Of a DNA stretch of 54,686 nt, positions 37,866-47,103 are shown in pieces. The stretch comes from Solobacterium sp. (GTDB lineage Bacteria; Bacillota_I; Bacilli_A; Erysipelotrichales; Erysipelotrichaceae), in assembly GCA_017941735.1 (NCBI GenBank), contig JAGAVW010000018.1, positions 1 to 54,686 of the forward strand, written 5' to 3'. Under the pieces are notes generated by a model. That model searched no databases. It was not told where the DNA came from and saw nothing but the letters and a program-made list of their open reading frames with translations. Every line of letters starts with the position of its first letter. Within the stretch, counting starts at the first letter, position 1. Made by a program: the position numbers and the translations under genes.

Positions 37866-40471
37866 TATTTCGCCTCATACCAATCTTTTCCAATGGCACA
37901 CTCTGCAGTTAATGGAACACTTAGTTTCATCGCATTCACCATGCCATCGTGAATGATTTCTTTCATGGTTTCTATCTCTTCTTCTGGAACATCAAAGATG
38001 AGTTCATCATGCACTTGTAAAATCATCTTCGATTTGACTTTTTGTTGTTTCATCTTTTCATCAATATGAATCATCGCAATCTTAATAAGATCTGCTGCCG
38101 TCCCTTGAATTGGTGCATTCATTGCGGCCCGTTTACCAAACTCACGCACCATATGATTCTTATCATGGATTTCTGGAATCTCTCTTCTTCTTCCACTTAA
38201 AGTCGTTACATAGCCATTTTTCTTACAGGATTCTACGAGTTCATTCATATATTCTTCAATACGTGGATAGGAACGATAATAAGAGGCAATAAAGTCACTT
38301 GCTTCTTTACGCGAAGAATCTATTTGGGCAGCTAAACCAAAGTCACTGATGCCATAAACAATCCCAAAGTTAACTGCCTTTGCTTTACGGCGCATCGAAG
38401 CATCCACCTCTTCTTCCGATAAACCAAATACATCCATTGCCGTTTTGGTGTGAATATCAATATCGGATTGGAATGCTGCAATTAAGTTTTTCTCATTTGC
38501 CATATGCGCAAGAATACGCAATTCAATCTGGTGATAATCACTGGAAATTAAGACATTCCCTTTGGAAGGCAAAAATGCTTTCCGTATCATTCTTCCTTGT
38601 TCATCACGCACACTGATATTTTGTAAGTTTGGCTCGCTACTGGATAAGCGTCCTGTTTGGGTTGCGCATTGGTTATAAAGGGTATGAATCTTGCCATCTT
38701 TATAAATATACTTTTGGAGCCCTTCTGCATATGTGCTATATAGTTTCTGTAATTTACGATAGGTCAAGATATGAGCAATAATAGGATGAATTCCTTCTAA
38801 TTTTTCTAATACATCCGCGGAAGTGCTACGCTTTTTCCCACTTGGTAAACCTAGGTGGTCATAAAGAACTTCCCCTAATTGTTTTGGAGAGTTGATATTA
38901 AACTCCATTGAGGCAAGGGAATAGATTTCTTCTTGTTCTTTTTCAATTGTCTTTTTTAACCCTTCAGCAATCTTAGCCAAAATGGTCGCATCACACACGA
39001 TCCCAGTATCTTCCATCTCACAAAGAATACGTGTCAAAGGCATTTCGATTTCGCGATACAACTTTTCCATTCCATATTCTTTAATCAAAGGGGTTTTACG
39101 TGTATACAGCGTATAAATATTTTTTACATTTTCACACGCAAATTGAATCTGTTCTTCTAGCACAGCTAACTTTGGTTTATTTGGCTTCCCATAAACATCT
39201 TCATATTGAAGGCTCGTCGTTAAACCATCGTGTTCGAAAATCTTATCGGTATTGGTGAGTTGGGAATCGACAAGTGCAGCTAAAATCATCGCATCTTCTT
39301 GAAATAGAATCGTTATTCCCGTACGTTCTAATAAATGCATATTGCGCTTACAATCAAACCCAATCTTCTTAGGCTCTTCTAACGCAAAGTAAGCTAATAA
39401 CTCTTTGTCTTTTTTCACATCCTCTAAAGTCATATAGACAGTTTGGTTTCCGTCTGTTAGCGCAAAACCAAAAACTTCCGCTTCCAAATAAGAATCATTG
39501 GTCGCATCCAAATAAATCGCCAATTCCTTTTTTAATAGTGCACTTGGACATTCTTTCACTTGTTGAAACGCCACAACTTCACTTGTTTCTTTTGTCTTTT
39601 CTTCTTTTTGTTCTATTCCTTCATAGCGTGAAGCAAGATGATTCATATCAAGACTTTTTAAAAAGGTCACTAGACTTGTATAATCGGGATTAAATGCACA
39701 ATCTTTCGCGCCAAAATCCAGTTTCACATCACGCTTGATGGTCGCAAGTTGTTTACTAAGTAATGCACTTTCGTGCCCCGCCATAACTTTCTTTTGTAAG
39801 GCGCCTTTTAATTCATCTTCATGAGCTAATACATTTTCAACCGTTTCATAATCTGCCAATAACTTCAATGCGGTCTTCTCCCCAACCCCAGGAATTCCGG
39901 GAATATTGTCGGAAGTATCGCCCATTAAACCTTTTAAATCAATGATTTGGGAAGGCGTAATGCCAAGTTCTTCTTTCAAAGATTCTACGGTCATCTCATC
40001 CATTTCACTCATACCTTTTTTCATGAGTAAAACGCGTGTGCTCTCATCAATCAATTGTAGTAAATCACGATCACTTGTAAGAATCGTTGTTTGGTAATCG
40101 GTAGCTTGTTTACTAATCGAGCCAATTAAGTCATCTGCTTCAATGTCTTGCATTTCAACCCAACGAATATGATAGCCATCTAAATAATCCCGTACGAGTT
40201 GGAATTGCGGCACCAAGTCTTCTGGAGCAGGCTTACGTCCCCCTTTATAATCGGCATAGAGTTCATGTCGAAATGTGTGCTTTCCCGCATCAAATGCCAC
40301 AAGGATGGAATCTGGCGAAATTGTATCGATTGCTTTTTGTAACATATTCGCAAACCCAAAAACGGCATTGGTAGGAATGCCCTGTTTACTAGTCATGGGT
40401 TTTCCATATGCAGTCGCATAGTAGGCACGGAACAACATTGAATTGCCGTCAACTAATAAGAGTTTTTTCAT
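37865..40471 (-). CDS. polA: DNA polymerase I
   Basis: PolA fills gaps and removes primers. The 868 residues contain a 5'-nuclease domain (LLVDGNSMLFRAYYA, LKGLMGDTSDNIPGIPGVGEKTA), a 3'-5' exonuclease-like domain and the polymerase domain with SSDYHQIELRILAH, RRKAKAVNFGIVYG and LQVHDELIFD. The proofreading metal residues look lost: the motif I region reads LDATNDSY, and motif II reads DCKRNMHLL. That is common in Bacillota PolA. A CAAGGAGG site precedes the start. Confidence 0.96.
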   Translation of the reverse strand: MKKLLLVDGNSMLFRAYYATAYGKPMTSKQGIPTNAVFGFANMLQKAIDTISPDSILVAFDAGKHTFRHELYADYKGGRKPAPEDLVPQFQLVRDYLDGYHIRWVEMQDIEADDLIGSISKQATDYQTTILTSDRDLLQLIDESTRVLLMKKGMSEMDEMTVESLKEELGITPSQIIDLKGLMGDTSDNIPGIPGVGEKTALKLLADYETVENVLAHEDELKGALQKKVMAGHESALLSKQLATIKRDVKLDFGAKDCAFNPDYTSLVTFLKSLDMNHLASRYEGIEQKEEKTKETSEVVAFQQVKECPSALLKKELAIYLDATNDSYLEAEVFGFALTDGNQTVYMTLEDVKKDKELLAYFALEEPKKIGFDCKRNMHLLERTGITILFQEDAMILAALVDSQLTNTDKIFEHDGLTTSLQYEDVYGKPNKPKLAVLEEQIQFACENVKNIYTLYTRKTPLIKEYGMEKLYREIEMPLTRILCEMEDTGIVCDATILAKIAEGLKKTIEKEQEEIYSLASMEFNINSPKQLGEVLYDHLGLPSGKKRSTSADVLEKLEGIHPIIAHILTYRKLQKLYSTYAEGLQKYIYKDGKIHTLYNQCATQTGRLSSSEPNLQNISVRDEQGRMIRKAFLPSKGNVLISSDYHQIELRILAHMANEKNLIAAFQSDIDIHTKTAMDVFGLSEEEVDASMRRKAKAVNFGIVYGISDFGLAAQIDSSRKEASDFIASYYRSYPRIEEYMNELVESCKKNGYVTTLSGRRREIPEIHDKNHMVREFGKRAAMNAPIQGTAADLIKIAMIHIDEKMKQQKVKSKMILQVHDELIFDVPEEEIETMKEIIHDGMVNAMKLSVPLTAECAIGKDWYEAK

Positions 40472-40479
40472 AAAGCCTC

Positions 40480-40518
40480 CTTGCTGTTCAAAAACGAATC
40501 ATTCTTATGAACGACTCG
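40480..40518 (-). terminator. Probable terminator of the lipoprotein gene before polA
   Basis: AAACGA pairs with TCGTTT around an inner TCAT/ATGA stem, and a TTTTT run follows on the minus strand. The helix is interrupted, so efficiency is uncertain. Confidence 0.5.
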
Positions 40519-40519
40519 T

Positions 40520-41671
40520 TTATCCATCGGTTTCATTTTCATTTGGTACTGGTGTCATGCCGGGAACTGGTGTTGCGGTAACCGTATTCTGTTGTAACTC
40601 TACGCCATCTTGAAGCTCTTCTACCGTTCCTTCATTCACAACTTCTACCACTTCTTCACTTGGTGAACGATCTTCAACCATCGTTTCTAATACTTTTAAG
40701 TTTTCATACATGATCGACAAATAATCTTTACCTGCTGCATCATCTTCTGCACTTAGGCTTGATAAATTATTAAGTTCCACCCGTGTCAAGCCTAATTCTT
40801 CTTGTAACTCATTGAATAAGGCAATCATATCTTCGGTCATATTTGGTTCATAAACAATGTATTTGACACCATCTTCTAAAATACGTTGCTTGATTAAGGC
40901 AAGTTGTTCTGCATTAGGTAGTGCCCCATATTTCGATAGAATGACTGGATATACTTCAAGACCATACGTCTTTTGCCAGTTGCCAAAACTTGCTGTCATT
41001 GAGACAAAGCGAATGACTTTATTATTCGCTATATTGTTTGAGGCAAGACTTTGGTATTGTGCATCGAGGTTAATCAATTCTGTTTCTAAGCGTGTAAAAT
41101 TCTCATCAAAGATAAGTTCATCCTCAACAAAGGTCGTATTGAGCCAATTTAAAATATCTTTTGCCATGGATAACATCGCAATAGGATCTGTCCACAAATA
41201 TAAATCCTTTTGATCCGTATCAATATAATCAAAAGCTTTATCACGATAATAAGGGCTTTCGATATAGGTGACTTCCCCTTCGGCAATAACAGGTGTATAA
41301 CGTTTAAAATCATAAACCGCATTCATTGTCGATAAATCAATACGTGAAGGAACTTTCTCATTGATCTCACTTCGATACATTTGCAGATACGGTTCTAATT
41401 GTCCAATATATAACAACAATTCCGTATTCTCTAAAATCGTCGCATAATCCGATCTTATTTTGGCGCGTTGCACAATGGTATCTTCTTGGATTGATTCTGT
41501 TTTAATGTTGGTTCCCGCAATTAAACGCTCAACCAAAAAGCCAACTGGATAAACGGTATAGGTAATATGTTTTCGAATCGTGGTACACCCTTGCAGCATT
41601 CCCACAAATAAAAACACAACCAGTCCACTTAGCAAACGTTTTTGTAATTGTTTTAGAAATGTCCTTTTCAT
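40520..41671 (-). CDS. ZnuA-like (cluster A-I) lipoprotein lacking metal ligands
   Basis: The 383-residue lipoprotein has a signal sequence ending in GMLQGC (Cys29) and then YPVGFLVERLIAG, the typical opening of zinc/manganese-binding ABC receptors. Later stretches YIGQLEPYLQ, LYLWTDPIAMLSMAKDIL and YEPNMTEDM also align with that family. The metal His residues are missing: the usual HxW..P is LYLWTDP with Tyr158, and the usual H-A-F is TASFGNW. No transporter genes are nearby. A Thr/Pro-rich tail (TATPVPGMTPVP) ends the protein. I infer a non-metal-binding receptor or accessory lipoprotein. Confidence 0.78.
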   Translation of the reverse strand: MKRTFLKQLQKRLLSGLVVFLFVGMLQGCTTIRKHITYTVYPVGFLVERLIAGTNIKTESIQEDTIVQRAKIRSDYATILENTELLLYIGQLEPYLQMYRSEINEKVPSRIDLSTMNAVYDFKRYTPVIAEGEVTYIESPYYRDKAFDYIDTDQKDLYLWTDPIAMLSMAKDILNWLNTTFVEDELIFDENFTRLETELINLDAQYQSLASNNIANNKVIRFVSMTASFGNWQKTYGLEVYPVILSKYGALPNAEQLALIKQRILEDGVKYIVYEPNMTEDMIALFNELQEELGLTRVELNNLSSLSAEDDAAGKDYLSIMYENLKVLETMVEDRSPSEEVVEVVNEGTVEELQDGVELQQNTVTATPVPGMTPVPNENETDG

Positions 41672-41676
41672 CCTTA

Positions 41677-42381
41677 TTATTCTATCATTTTTTCAGGGTC
41701 TTTTTCGAGTAACCCTGCGTGTTTTAAACTAAAGTAACGGTTTTTGGAAACGATGATATGGTCTAATACCGGTAAATCCATCATTTCCCCTAATTCAATC
41801 ATCTTAAAAGTCGTAAAAAGGTCCTCTTTACTTGGTGTGATTTCTCCACTTGGATGGTTGTGCACCAAGATGATGGCAGCTGCATTTCGTAACAAAGCTT
41901 CTTGAAATACTTCTCGCGCCGAGACCATACTCATATTGATGGTTCCCTTAAATAGAATCTCATAGGACAAGATATGATGTGCAGTATTTAAAAAGACTAC
42001 TAAAAAGACTTCTTGTTGGCTAGCGCCAATTTCTAGCTGTAACCAAGAAACCATGTCTTTGGGTGAAGATATCACATTTTGTTGTAAAGCCGTTTCATAC
42101 CCAATACGCTTAGCTAGTTCGAGGCAGGCTTTAATCTCTAAGGCTTTCGTTTTCGAGATGCCTGGGACTTTCACAAGTTCATGAATGGTGCTTTCCGCAA
42201 TCCCGTTTAAACCATTTGTCTTTTTCAATAATGCATCTGCCACTTCCAAAGCAGATCTCCCTTTAATTCCACAACGAATCAAAAGCGCTAATAATTCACG
42301 TGTAGATAAACTTTCTACTCCATAGCGCCACGCCTTTTCTCTTGGGCGCTCACTCATAGGCATTTCTTTAATTAATTCCAT
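41677..42381 (-). CDS. radC: DNA repair protein RadC (JAB/MPN domain)
   Basis: RadC-family proteins pair a helix-hairpin-helix region with a JAB metalloprotease-like domain; the original repair role is doubtful. MELIKEMPMSERPREK and the LIRCGIKG and LVKVPGISKTKALEI stretches form the N-terminal part, and the metal motif is HNHPSGEITPSKED. I chose the ATG at 42381, six bases after a GGGGAG; the longer upstream reading would run into the divergent gene's promoter. The 234-residue length is typical. Confidence 0.92.
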   Translation of the reverse strand: MELIKEMPMSERPREKAWRYGVESLSTRELLALLIRCGIKGRSALEVADALLKKTNGLNGIAESTIHELVKVPGISKTKALEIKACLELAKRIGYETALQQNVISSPKDMVSWLQLEIGASQQEVFLVVFLNTAHHILSYEILFKGTINMSMVSAREVFQEALLRNAAAIILVHNHPSGEITPSKEDLFTTFKMIELGEMMDLPVLDHIIVSKNRYFSLKHAGLLEKDPEKMIE

Positions 42382-42428
42382 AAAACACTCCCCTTCTATT
42401 CTTCGAAGCGAAGCGAAAACTCCTATCG

Positions 42429-42437
42429 TGGTATAAT
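42429..42437 (+). promoter_or_regulatory. Extended -10 promoter of the 42444 gene
   Basis: TGG directly precedes a perfect TATAAT (42432-42437). The ATG begins six bases after it, at the usual transcription start position, with no ribosome site between. Confidence 0.7.
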
Positions 42438-42443
42438 AATTCC

Positions 42444-43046
42444 ATGAATACATTAACAATCATCGCAATGATACTTGCTGTCGTAGGTGAAATTGGCTAT
42501 TTAAAATTCACCGGTTTTCATCCACGAAATCAAATCTTATTGATTTCCCTTTTACTCTTACTCATGGCTATTTTGAGCTACTTTTACCCACTGATAGGTT
42601 TAATTGGTGTTTTCTTAGTCATCGTGTATTATCTTGTTACTTATTTTTTAGGGCAATCCAAAGTCAAAGAGAATCCAGAAGACTGGATGCTTTATTCTGA
42701 TTTTGAAACACGTTATCAAGATGACCCAAAAGAAGAATGTGGATGCTATGTCATGACTGTATTTAATGGACCTGTAACCAACCAAAACTTTCAAAATTAT
42801 GAGCGTGCTTATGTAGGCGGAAGTCAAACCTTACACAAAGAGATTCATAAAGTGTTAAACCATCAGCGCTTAAGTCGTGCTTATCGCGACATTCAAGAAG
42901 GAAAACAAATCTACATTCGTATCATTCCCACTTCCCCAACAGAGATTAACGCAACCCAACAAAAATTAATTGAGAAATACCATGCCTTACCTTATCTCTT
43001 ATCTTTCCAAGAAGTAAGGGAAAAGGAAAAAGTACCGGTCAAATAA
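42444..43046 (+). CDS. Membrane protein of unknown function
   Basis: The 200-residue protein has three hydrophobic segments in its first 70 residues, then a soluble region with YVMTVFNGPVTNQNFQN, HKEIHKVLNHQRLSRAYRDI and a Lys/Glu-rich C-terminus. I do not recognise a family. It stands alone, divergent from radC and convergent with galE. The transcript is probably leaderless, since the -10 box ends six bases before the ATG. Confidence 0.8.
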   Translation: MNTLTIIAMILAVVGEIGYLKFTGFHPRNQILLISLLLLLMAILSYFYPLIGLIGVFLVIVYYLVTYFLGQSKVKENPEDWMLYSDFETRYQDDPKEECGCYVMTVFNGPVTNQNFQNYERAYVGGSQTLHKEIHKVLNHQRLSRAYRDIQEGKQIYIRIIPTSPTEINATQQKLIEKYHALPYLLSFQEVREKEKVPVK

Positions 43047-43069
43047 AAAGATGGAAATTTCCATCTTTT
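43046..43069. terminator. Bidirectional terminator shared by the 42444 gene and galE
   Basis: A perfect 24-base palindrome (AAAAGATGGAAA and its complement) lies between the two convergent stop codons. A-rich and T-rich ends support use in both directions. Confidence 0.82.
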
Positions 43070-44081
43070 ACTTTATGCCATCTGGATTTTTAACAGTGAA
43101 GTTCCAAGAATCATTACACATATCTTCAATGTTGTATTGTGCTTCCCAACCAAGTAATTCTTTTGCCTTGGTCGTATCCGCATAACACGTTGCGATATCC
43201 CCTGGACGACGATCCATGATTTGATATGGAAGTTCTTTTCCACAAGCATTTTCATAAGCATGTAGGACTTGTAAGACCGAATATCCATTTCCTGTACCAA
43301 GGTTTACTTTTTCAACTCCTGTATGTTTTAATGCATAATCAAGCGCACAAATATGTCCTTTTGCTAAATCTACAACATGGATATAATCTCTTACGCCTGT
43401 TCCATCAACGGTATCATAATCATTTCCCCAAACACGCAAGTATTCAAGTTGCCCATTAGCAACACGCGCAATATAAGGGACAAGATTATTTGGAATGCCA
43501 TTTGGCACTTCTCCTAGTAAACCAGATTGGTGTGCACCAATTGGATTGAAATAGCGAAGTAAGAGCACACTCCATTCCGGATCTGCATGCGCAATGTCTT
43601 CTAATATCATCTCATTCATCAATTTCGTTGATCCATAAGGATTTGTGGTATGTACTGGGAAGTCTTCGCGAATTGGGACAGAAGCTGGGTCACCATAAAC
43701 GGTAGCACTTGATGAAAAGACAATCTTTTTCACATTCGCATCTGCCATTGCTTGATAAAGATTAATGGAGCCTTGAATGTTGTTTTCATAATAGAGAAGT
43801 GGTTTTTCAACCGATTCCCCAACCGCTTTATAGCCGGCAAAATGAATGACCGCATCCAATTTATTTTCTTCAAAAATCTTTTTCAATCCCTCTTGATCGA
43901 GTAAATCCGTTTGATAGAATTTTGGCTTTTTGCCTGTGATTTCTTCAATCCGATCTAATACTGCAATACTGGAATTATAGAGATTATCCATAATTACAAC
44001 CTCATGCCCTGCTTGTAATAATTCCACTACCGTATGACTGCCAATATAACCTGTTCCACCTGTTACGAGTACGTTTGCCAT
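43068..44081 (-). CDS. galE: UDP-glucose 4-epimerase
   Basis: GalE interconverts UDP-glucose and UDP-galactose. The NAD motif VTGGTGYIGSH opens the protein, and the catalytic YGSTK (YxxxK) follows SSSATVYGDP. The 337 residues match. It lies 11 bases after the rseP stop with a good GGAGG site, so it may be read from the pyrH operon as its last gene, or separately. It could feed galactose sugars into the envelope or glycolipids such as those from the GT at 5484. Confidence 0.96.
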   Translation of the reverse strand: MANVLVTGGTGYIGSHTVVELLQAGHEVVIMDNLYNSSIAVLDRIEEITGKKPKFYQTDLLDQEGLKKIFEENKLDAVIHFAGYKAVGESVEKPLLYYENNIQGSINLYQAMADANVKKIVFSSSATVYGDPASVPIREDFPVHTTNPYGSTKLMNEMILEDIAHADPEWSVLLLRYFNPIGAHQSGLLGEVPNGIPNNLVPYIARVANGQLEYLRVWGNDYDTVDGTGVRDYIHVVDLAKGHICALDYALKHTGVEKVNLGTGNGYSVLQVLHAYENACGKELPYQIMDRRPGDIATCYADTTKAKELLGWEAQYNIEDMCNDSWNFTVKNPDGIK

Positions 44082-44092
44082 AATTCCTCCTT

Positions 44093-45154
44093 TTATCCAA
44101 ACAAACGGGATATATCATTCCACGTTACAAATAACATCATGCCAATCAACAACACCCATGTCAAAGACATCAGTGCGAGTTTTACATTTTGATTTAATGG
44201 TCTTCCTGTAATCCATTCCCCTAATGTGAAGACGACTTGGCCACCATCTAATACAGGAAGTGGTAATAAATTAAAGATACCGACATTTAAAGAAAGTTGC
44301 GCGACTAAGAAAAGATAACTAATTAAGCCATAGGATACAACGGTCTCTGTAGCATTATAAATTCCCACAGGTCCACTCAATTGGTTTAACCCACGGCCAC
44401 GGAATAAACGCATAATTGTTGTAAACATGAGCTTAGTGATGGTCCACATTTCTTGTAAGCCATATTTCCAACAATTGAATAAATTCGTTTCGACATAGGT
44501 TCCCGCTTGCGCTTGGATTCCAATGATATAACGTGCTTCTTCTTCAATATAATTTGGGGTAATGGTATACGTGATTTCTTTTCCATCCCGTAAAACAACA
44601 TAGGTTTCTGGTTCCCCTTCATTAGCAGAAAAGAAGAGTTGGATATCGGTAAAAGTCTCTGGTTGTAAAGAGGTACCATCTTCTAACATCACTTGCGTGA
44701 TGATGTCCCCTGCTTGTAAACCCGCTTTTTCTGCTGGTGAATCTGGCATCACCACTTGAATGATGGGCTTTGGCGATTCCACATAAGCACCTTGTGCTAA
44801 TACCACCATGGAGAATAAGAAGAATGCCAACAAGAAGTTCATCGTCACCCCAGCTAAAAGCACAATAATACGCTTCCATGGGGCAATGTTTGTTAAACGC
44901 CTATGATCTGGAACGACAACATCTGGATAGGCCGCATCTCCATCCGGCTCTCCAGCCATCGAGACAAAGCCACCAATGGGGATTGCCCGTATACTGTAAA
45001 TGGTTTCTTTGCCTTTCTTTTGAAATAATGCTGGGCCCATTCCAAAAGAATATTCATAACAATATACCCCAAATAACTTCGCTGTTAATAAATGTCCCAA
45101 TTCATGAATACATATAATCACAGTCAACAACAATAGAAAGTAAATAATCGTCAT
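44093..45154 (-). CDS. rseP: Site-2 protease RseP/RasP (M50 family)
   Basis: This intramembrane zinc protease completes regulated proteolysis of membrane-bound regulators. HELGH (H17, E18, H21) lies in the first membrane segment, followed by GMGPALF, a PDZ domain around residues 130-210 and the late LPVLDGGQ motif with the third metal ligand Asp. The 353 residues match RasP. It overlaps dxr by four bases. Its substrate and site-1 protease are not in this window. Confidence 0.95.
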   Translation of the reverse strand: MTIIYFLLLLTVIICIHELGHLLTAKLFGVYCYEYSFGMGPALFQKKGKETIYSIRAIPIGGFVSMAGEPDGDAAYPDVVVPDHRRLTNIAPWKRIIVLLAGVTMNFLLAFFLFSMVVLAQGAYVESPKPIIQVVMPDSPAEKAGLQAGDIITQVMLEDGTSLQPETFTDIQLFFSANEGEPETYVVLRDGKEITYTITPNYIEEEARYIIGIQAQAGTYVETNLFNCWKYGLQEMWTITKLMFTTIMRLFRGRGLNQLSGPVGIYNATETVVSYGLISYLFLVAQLSLNVGIFNLLPLPVLDGGQVVFTLGEWITGRPLNQNVKLALMSLTWVLLIGMMLFVTWNDISRLFG

Positions 45155-46314
45155 TTTTGATACTCCTTTTGTATATAAGCACGCGCATAATTACGTGCTT
45201 CTTCATCTGCTTCTTGTAAATCTTGTAAAGAAGTCACAGGTCGATTTGGGATTTCCTTACAAGCTGATTGAATGATTTCTTCAATTGCTAAGAAAGGAAT
45301 TTCTCCTTTTCGGAAGGCAAGATTTGCGACTTCATTTGCCCCATTTAAAACCGTTGGTAAAATACCTTTTGTCTTTCCCACTTCATAGGCAAGTTTCAAT
45401 AATGGGAAACGTGTAAAATCTGGTTTTTCAAAATGGAAAGTTCCAATCTTCGCTAAATCAAACTCTGCATCGAGCTCTAATGGATAACGGTCTGGCCAAG
45501 TCAAAGCATACTGGATTGGCACACGCATATCTGGTACGCCTAATTGCGCAAGAATCGCATGGTCTTGAAACTCCACCATGGAATGAATCATGCTTTCTTG
45601 ATGCATGAGTACATCAATTTGTTCAAAAGGAATTGAGAATAGATAATGGGCCTCAATCACTTCAAACCCTTTATTCATCATCGTTGCACTATCAATGGTA
45701 ATCTTTTCACCCATAGCCCAGTTTGGATGTGCAAGTGCTTCTTCTTTTGTGACATGTACTAATTCTTCTCTTGTTTTCGTTCTAAATGCTCCACCAGAAG
45801 CAGTGATAATCAAACGCTTCACATCAGTGCGGTTACTTCCTTGTAGACATTGAAAGATGGCGGAATGCTCACTATCAATAGGTATGATTTTTACGCCTGC
45901 TTTTTCTTTCGCACGTTCAATTAATTCCCCACCAACCACAAGGGTTTCTTTATTTGCTAAGGCAATATCATGCCCTTCTTCAATCGCAATTAAGGTAGGC
46001 TCTAAACCCACAAAGCCAACCAAAGCATTGATGAATATATCGTAGTCTTTTAAGCGAACAAGCTCCTTAAGTCCTTCTTTTCCATACGAAAAATGGGTAT
46101 TTGGAAATTCGTTTTGTAGTTTTTTCATATCCGCTTCTTCTTGTACACTCACAAAAGAAACCGGAAATTCTTTTAAGATTTCTCGCGCTCGATCGATATT
46201 CTTTCCCACTCCAAAAGCTACCAATTCAAATTGGTCAGGATGTTGGCGAATGACATCAATTGTTTGAATCCCAATGGATCCACTTGCACCTGCTAAGACG
46301 AATCGTTTCATCAA
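45151..46314 (-). CDS. dxr: 1-deoxy-D-xylulose 5-phosphate reductoisomerase
   Basis: Dxr makes MEP, the first committed step of non-mevalonate isoprenoid synthesis, and so supplies the substrates for UppS. The NADPH motif LAGASGSIGIQTIDVI is at the start, with the metal/substrate motifs IDSEHSAIFQCLQG, MGEKITIDSATMMNKGFEVIEAH and the later PTVLNGANEVA. The 387 residues are standard. It abuts cdsA. Confidence 0.97.
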   Translation of the reverse strand: MMKRFVLAGASGSIGIQTIDVIRQHPDQFELVAFGVGKNIDRAREILKEFPVSFVSVQEEADMKKLQNEFPNTHFSYGKEGLKELVRLKDYDIFINALVGFVGLEPTLIAIEEGHDIALANKETLVVGGELIERAKEKAGVKIIPIDSEHSAIFQCLQGSNRTDVKRLIITASGGAFRTKTREELVHVTKEEALAHPNWAMGEKITIDSATMMNKGFEVIEAHYLFSIPFEQIDVLMHQESMIHSMVEFQDHAILAQLGVPDMRVPIQYALTWPDRYPLELDAEFDLAKIGTFHFEKPDFTRFPLLKLAYEVGKTKGILPTVLNGANEVANLAFRKGEIPFLAIEEIIQSACKEIPNRPVTSLQDLQEADEEARNYARAYIQKEYQK

Positions 46315-47103
46315 TTAAATCCCCCATAGTATGAGTAATGCATGAAATACCATCAAGGTAAAAATAAGACTATCTATCCGATCAAAAATACCACCATGAC
46401 CAGGTAATAAGGAACCAAAATCTTTAATTCCATAACGACGTTTAATTGCGGAAAAAGAAATATCTCCAACTTGCGCAACAGCAGGAAGTAATAACGAAGA
46501 AAGAATCAATAGTCCAATCGGCAGTTGCTTACAGGCAATCACACCAAATAAGAAAGAACCAATTGCTCCACATGCATATCCACCAAGTGCCCCTTCTATG
46601 GTCTTATTTGGAGAAATATCAGGAATCAGCTTTCTTTTCCCATAGCGACTGCCAATAAAATAAGCACCCGCATCACAAAGGAAAGTCGCAAAGGCTACAT
46701 ACAACAACCCAACAAAGCCATATCCATTGCGATAAAGGGTTAGAATACTACGCATCGCAAGCGTGACTAATAAAATCATCAAGAAAGAATAGACAAGATG
46801 GTCTAAGGTATAGGTTTTTGCCACAAATAAATAATAGACAAATAAGGCCACAAGCAAACTCACTAGGCCAACCAAAAAATAATCATGTGGAATAAACACC
46901 AAACAAATGATCGCAATGGCATAAATACAAGTTAAAATCCAATCTTGTGTATCTTGCGATAAATTCGCAATTTCATATGCACCTAAACAAGCTACTACCA
47001 CAAGTAACCCATTCAAAAAAGCACCACCCAAATAAACAATTGGAACAACAATTGCGATTAAAACCGCAGAAGTGAGAATGCGAATTAACATTGATTTTTT
47101 CAT
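46315..47103 (-). CDS. cdsA: Phosphatidate cytidylyltransferase CdsA
   Basis: CdsA makes CDP-diacylglycerol for phospholipid synthesis. The integral membrane protein has seven to eight hydrophobic segments and the C-terminal signature SAIKRRYGIKDFGSLLPGHGGIFDRIDSL. The 262 residues match. It overlaps uppS by four bases and is followed directly by dxr. Confidence 0.95.
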   Translation of the reverse strand: MKKSMLIRILTSAVLIAIVVPIVYLGGAFLNGLLVVVACLGAYEIANLSQDTQDWILTCIYAIAIICLVFIPHDYFLVGLVSLLVALFVYYLFVAKTYTLDHLVYSFLMILLVTLAMRSILTLYRNGYGFVGLLYVAFATFLCDAGAYFIGSRYGKRKLIPDISPNKTIEGALGGYACGAIGSFLFGVIACKQLPIGLLILSSLLLPAVAQVGDISFSAIKRRYGIKDFGSLLPGHGGIFDRIDSLIFTLMVFHALLILWGI

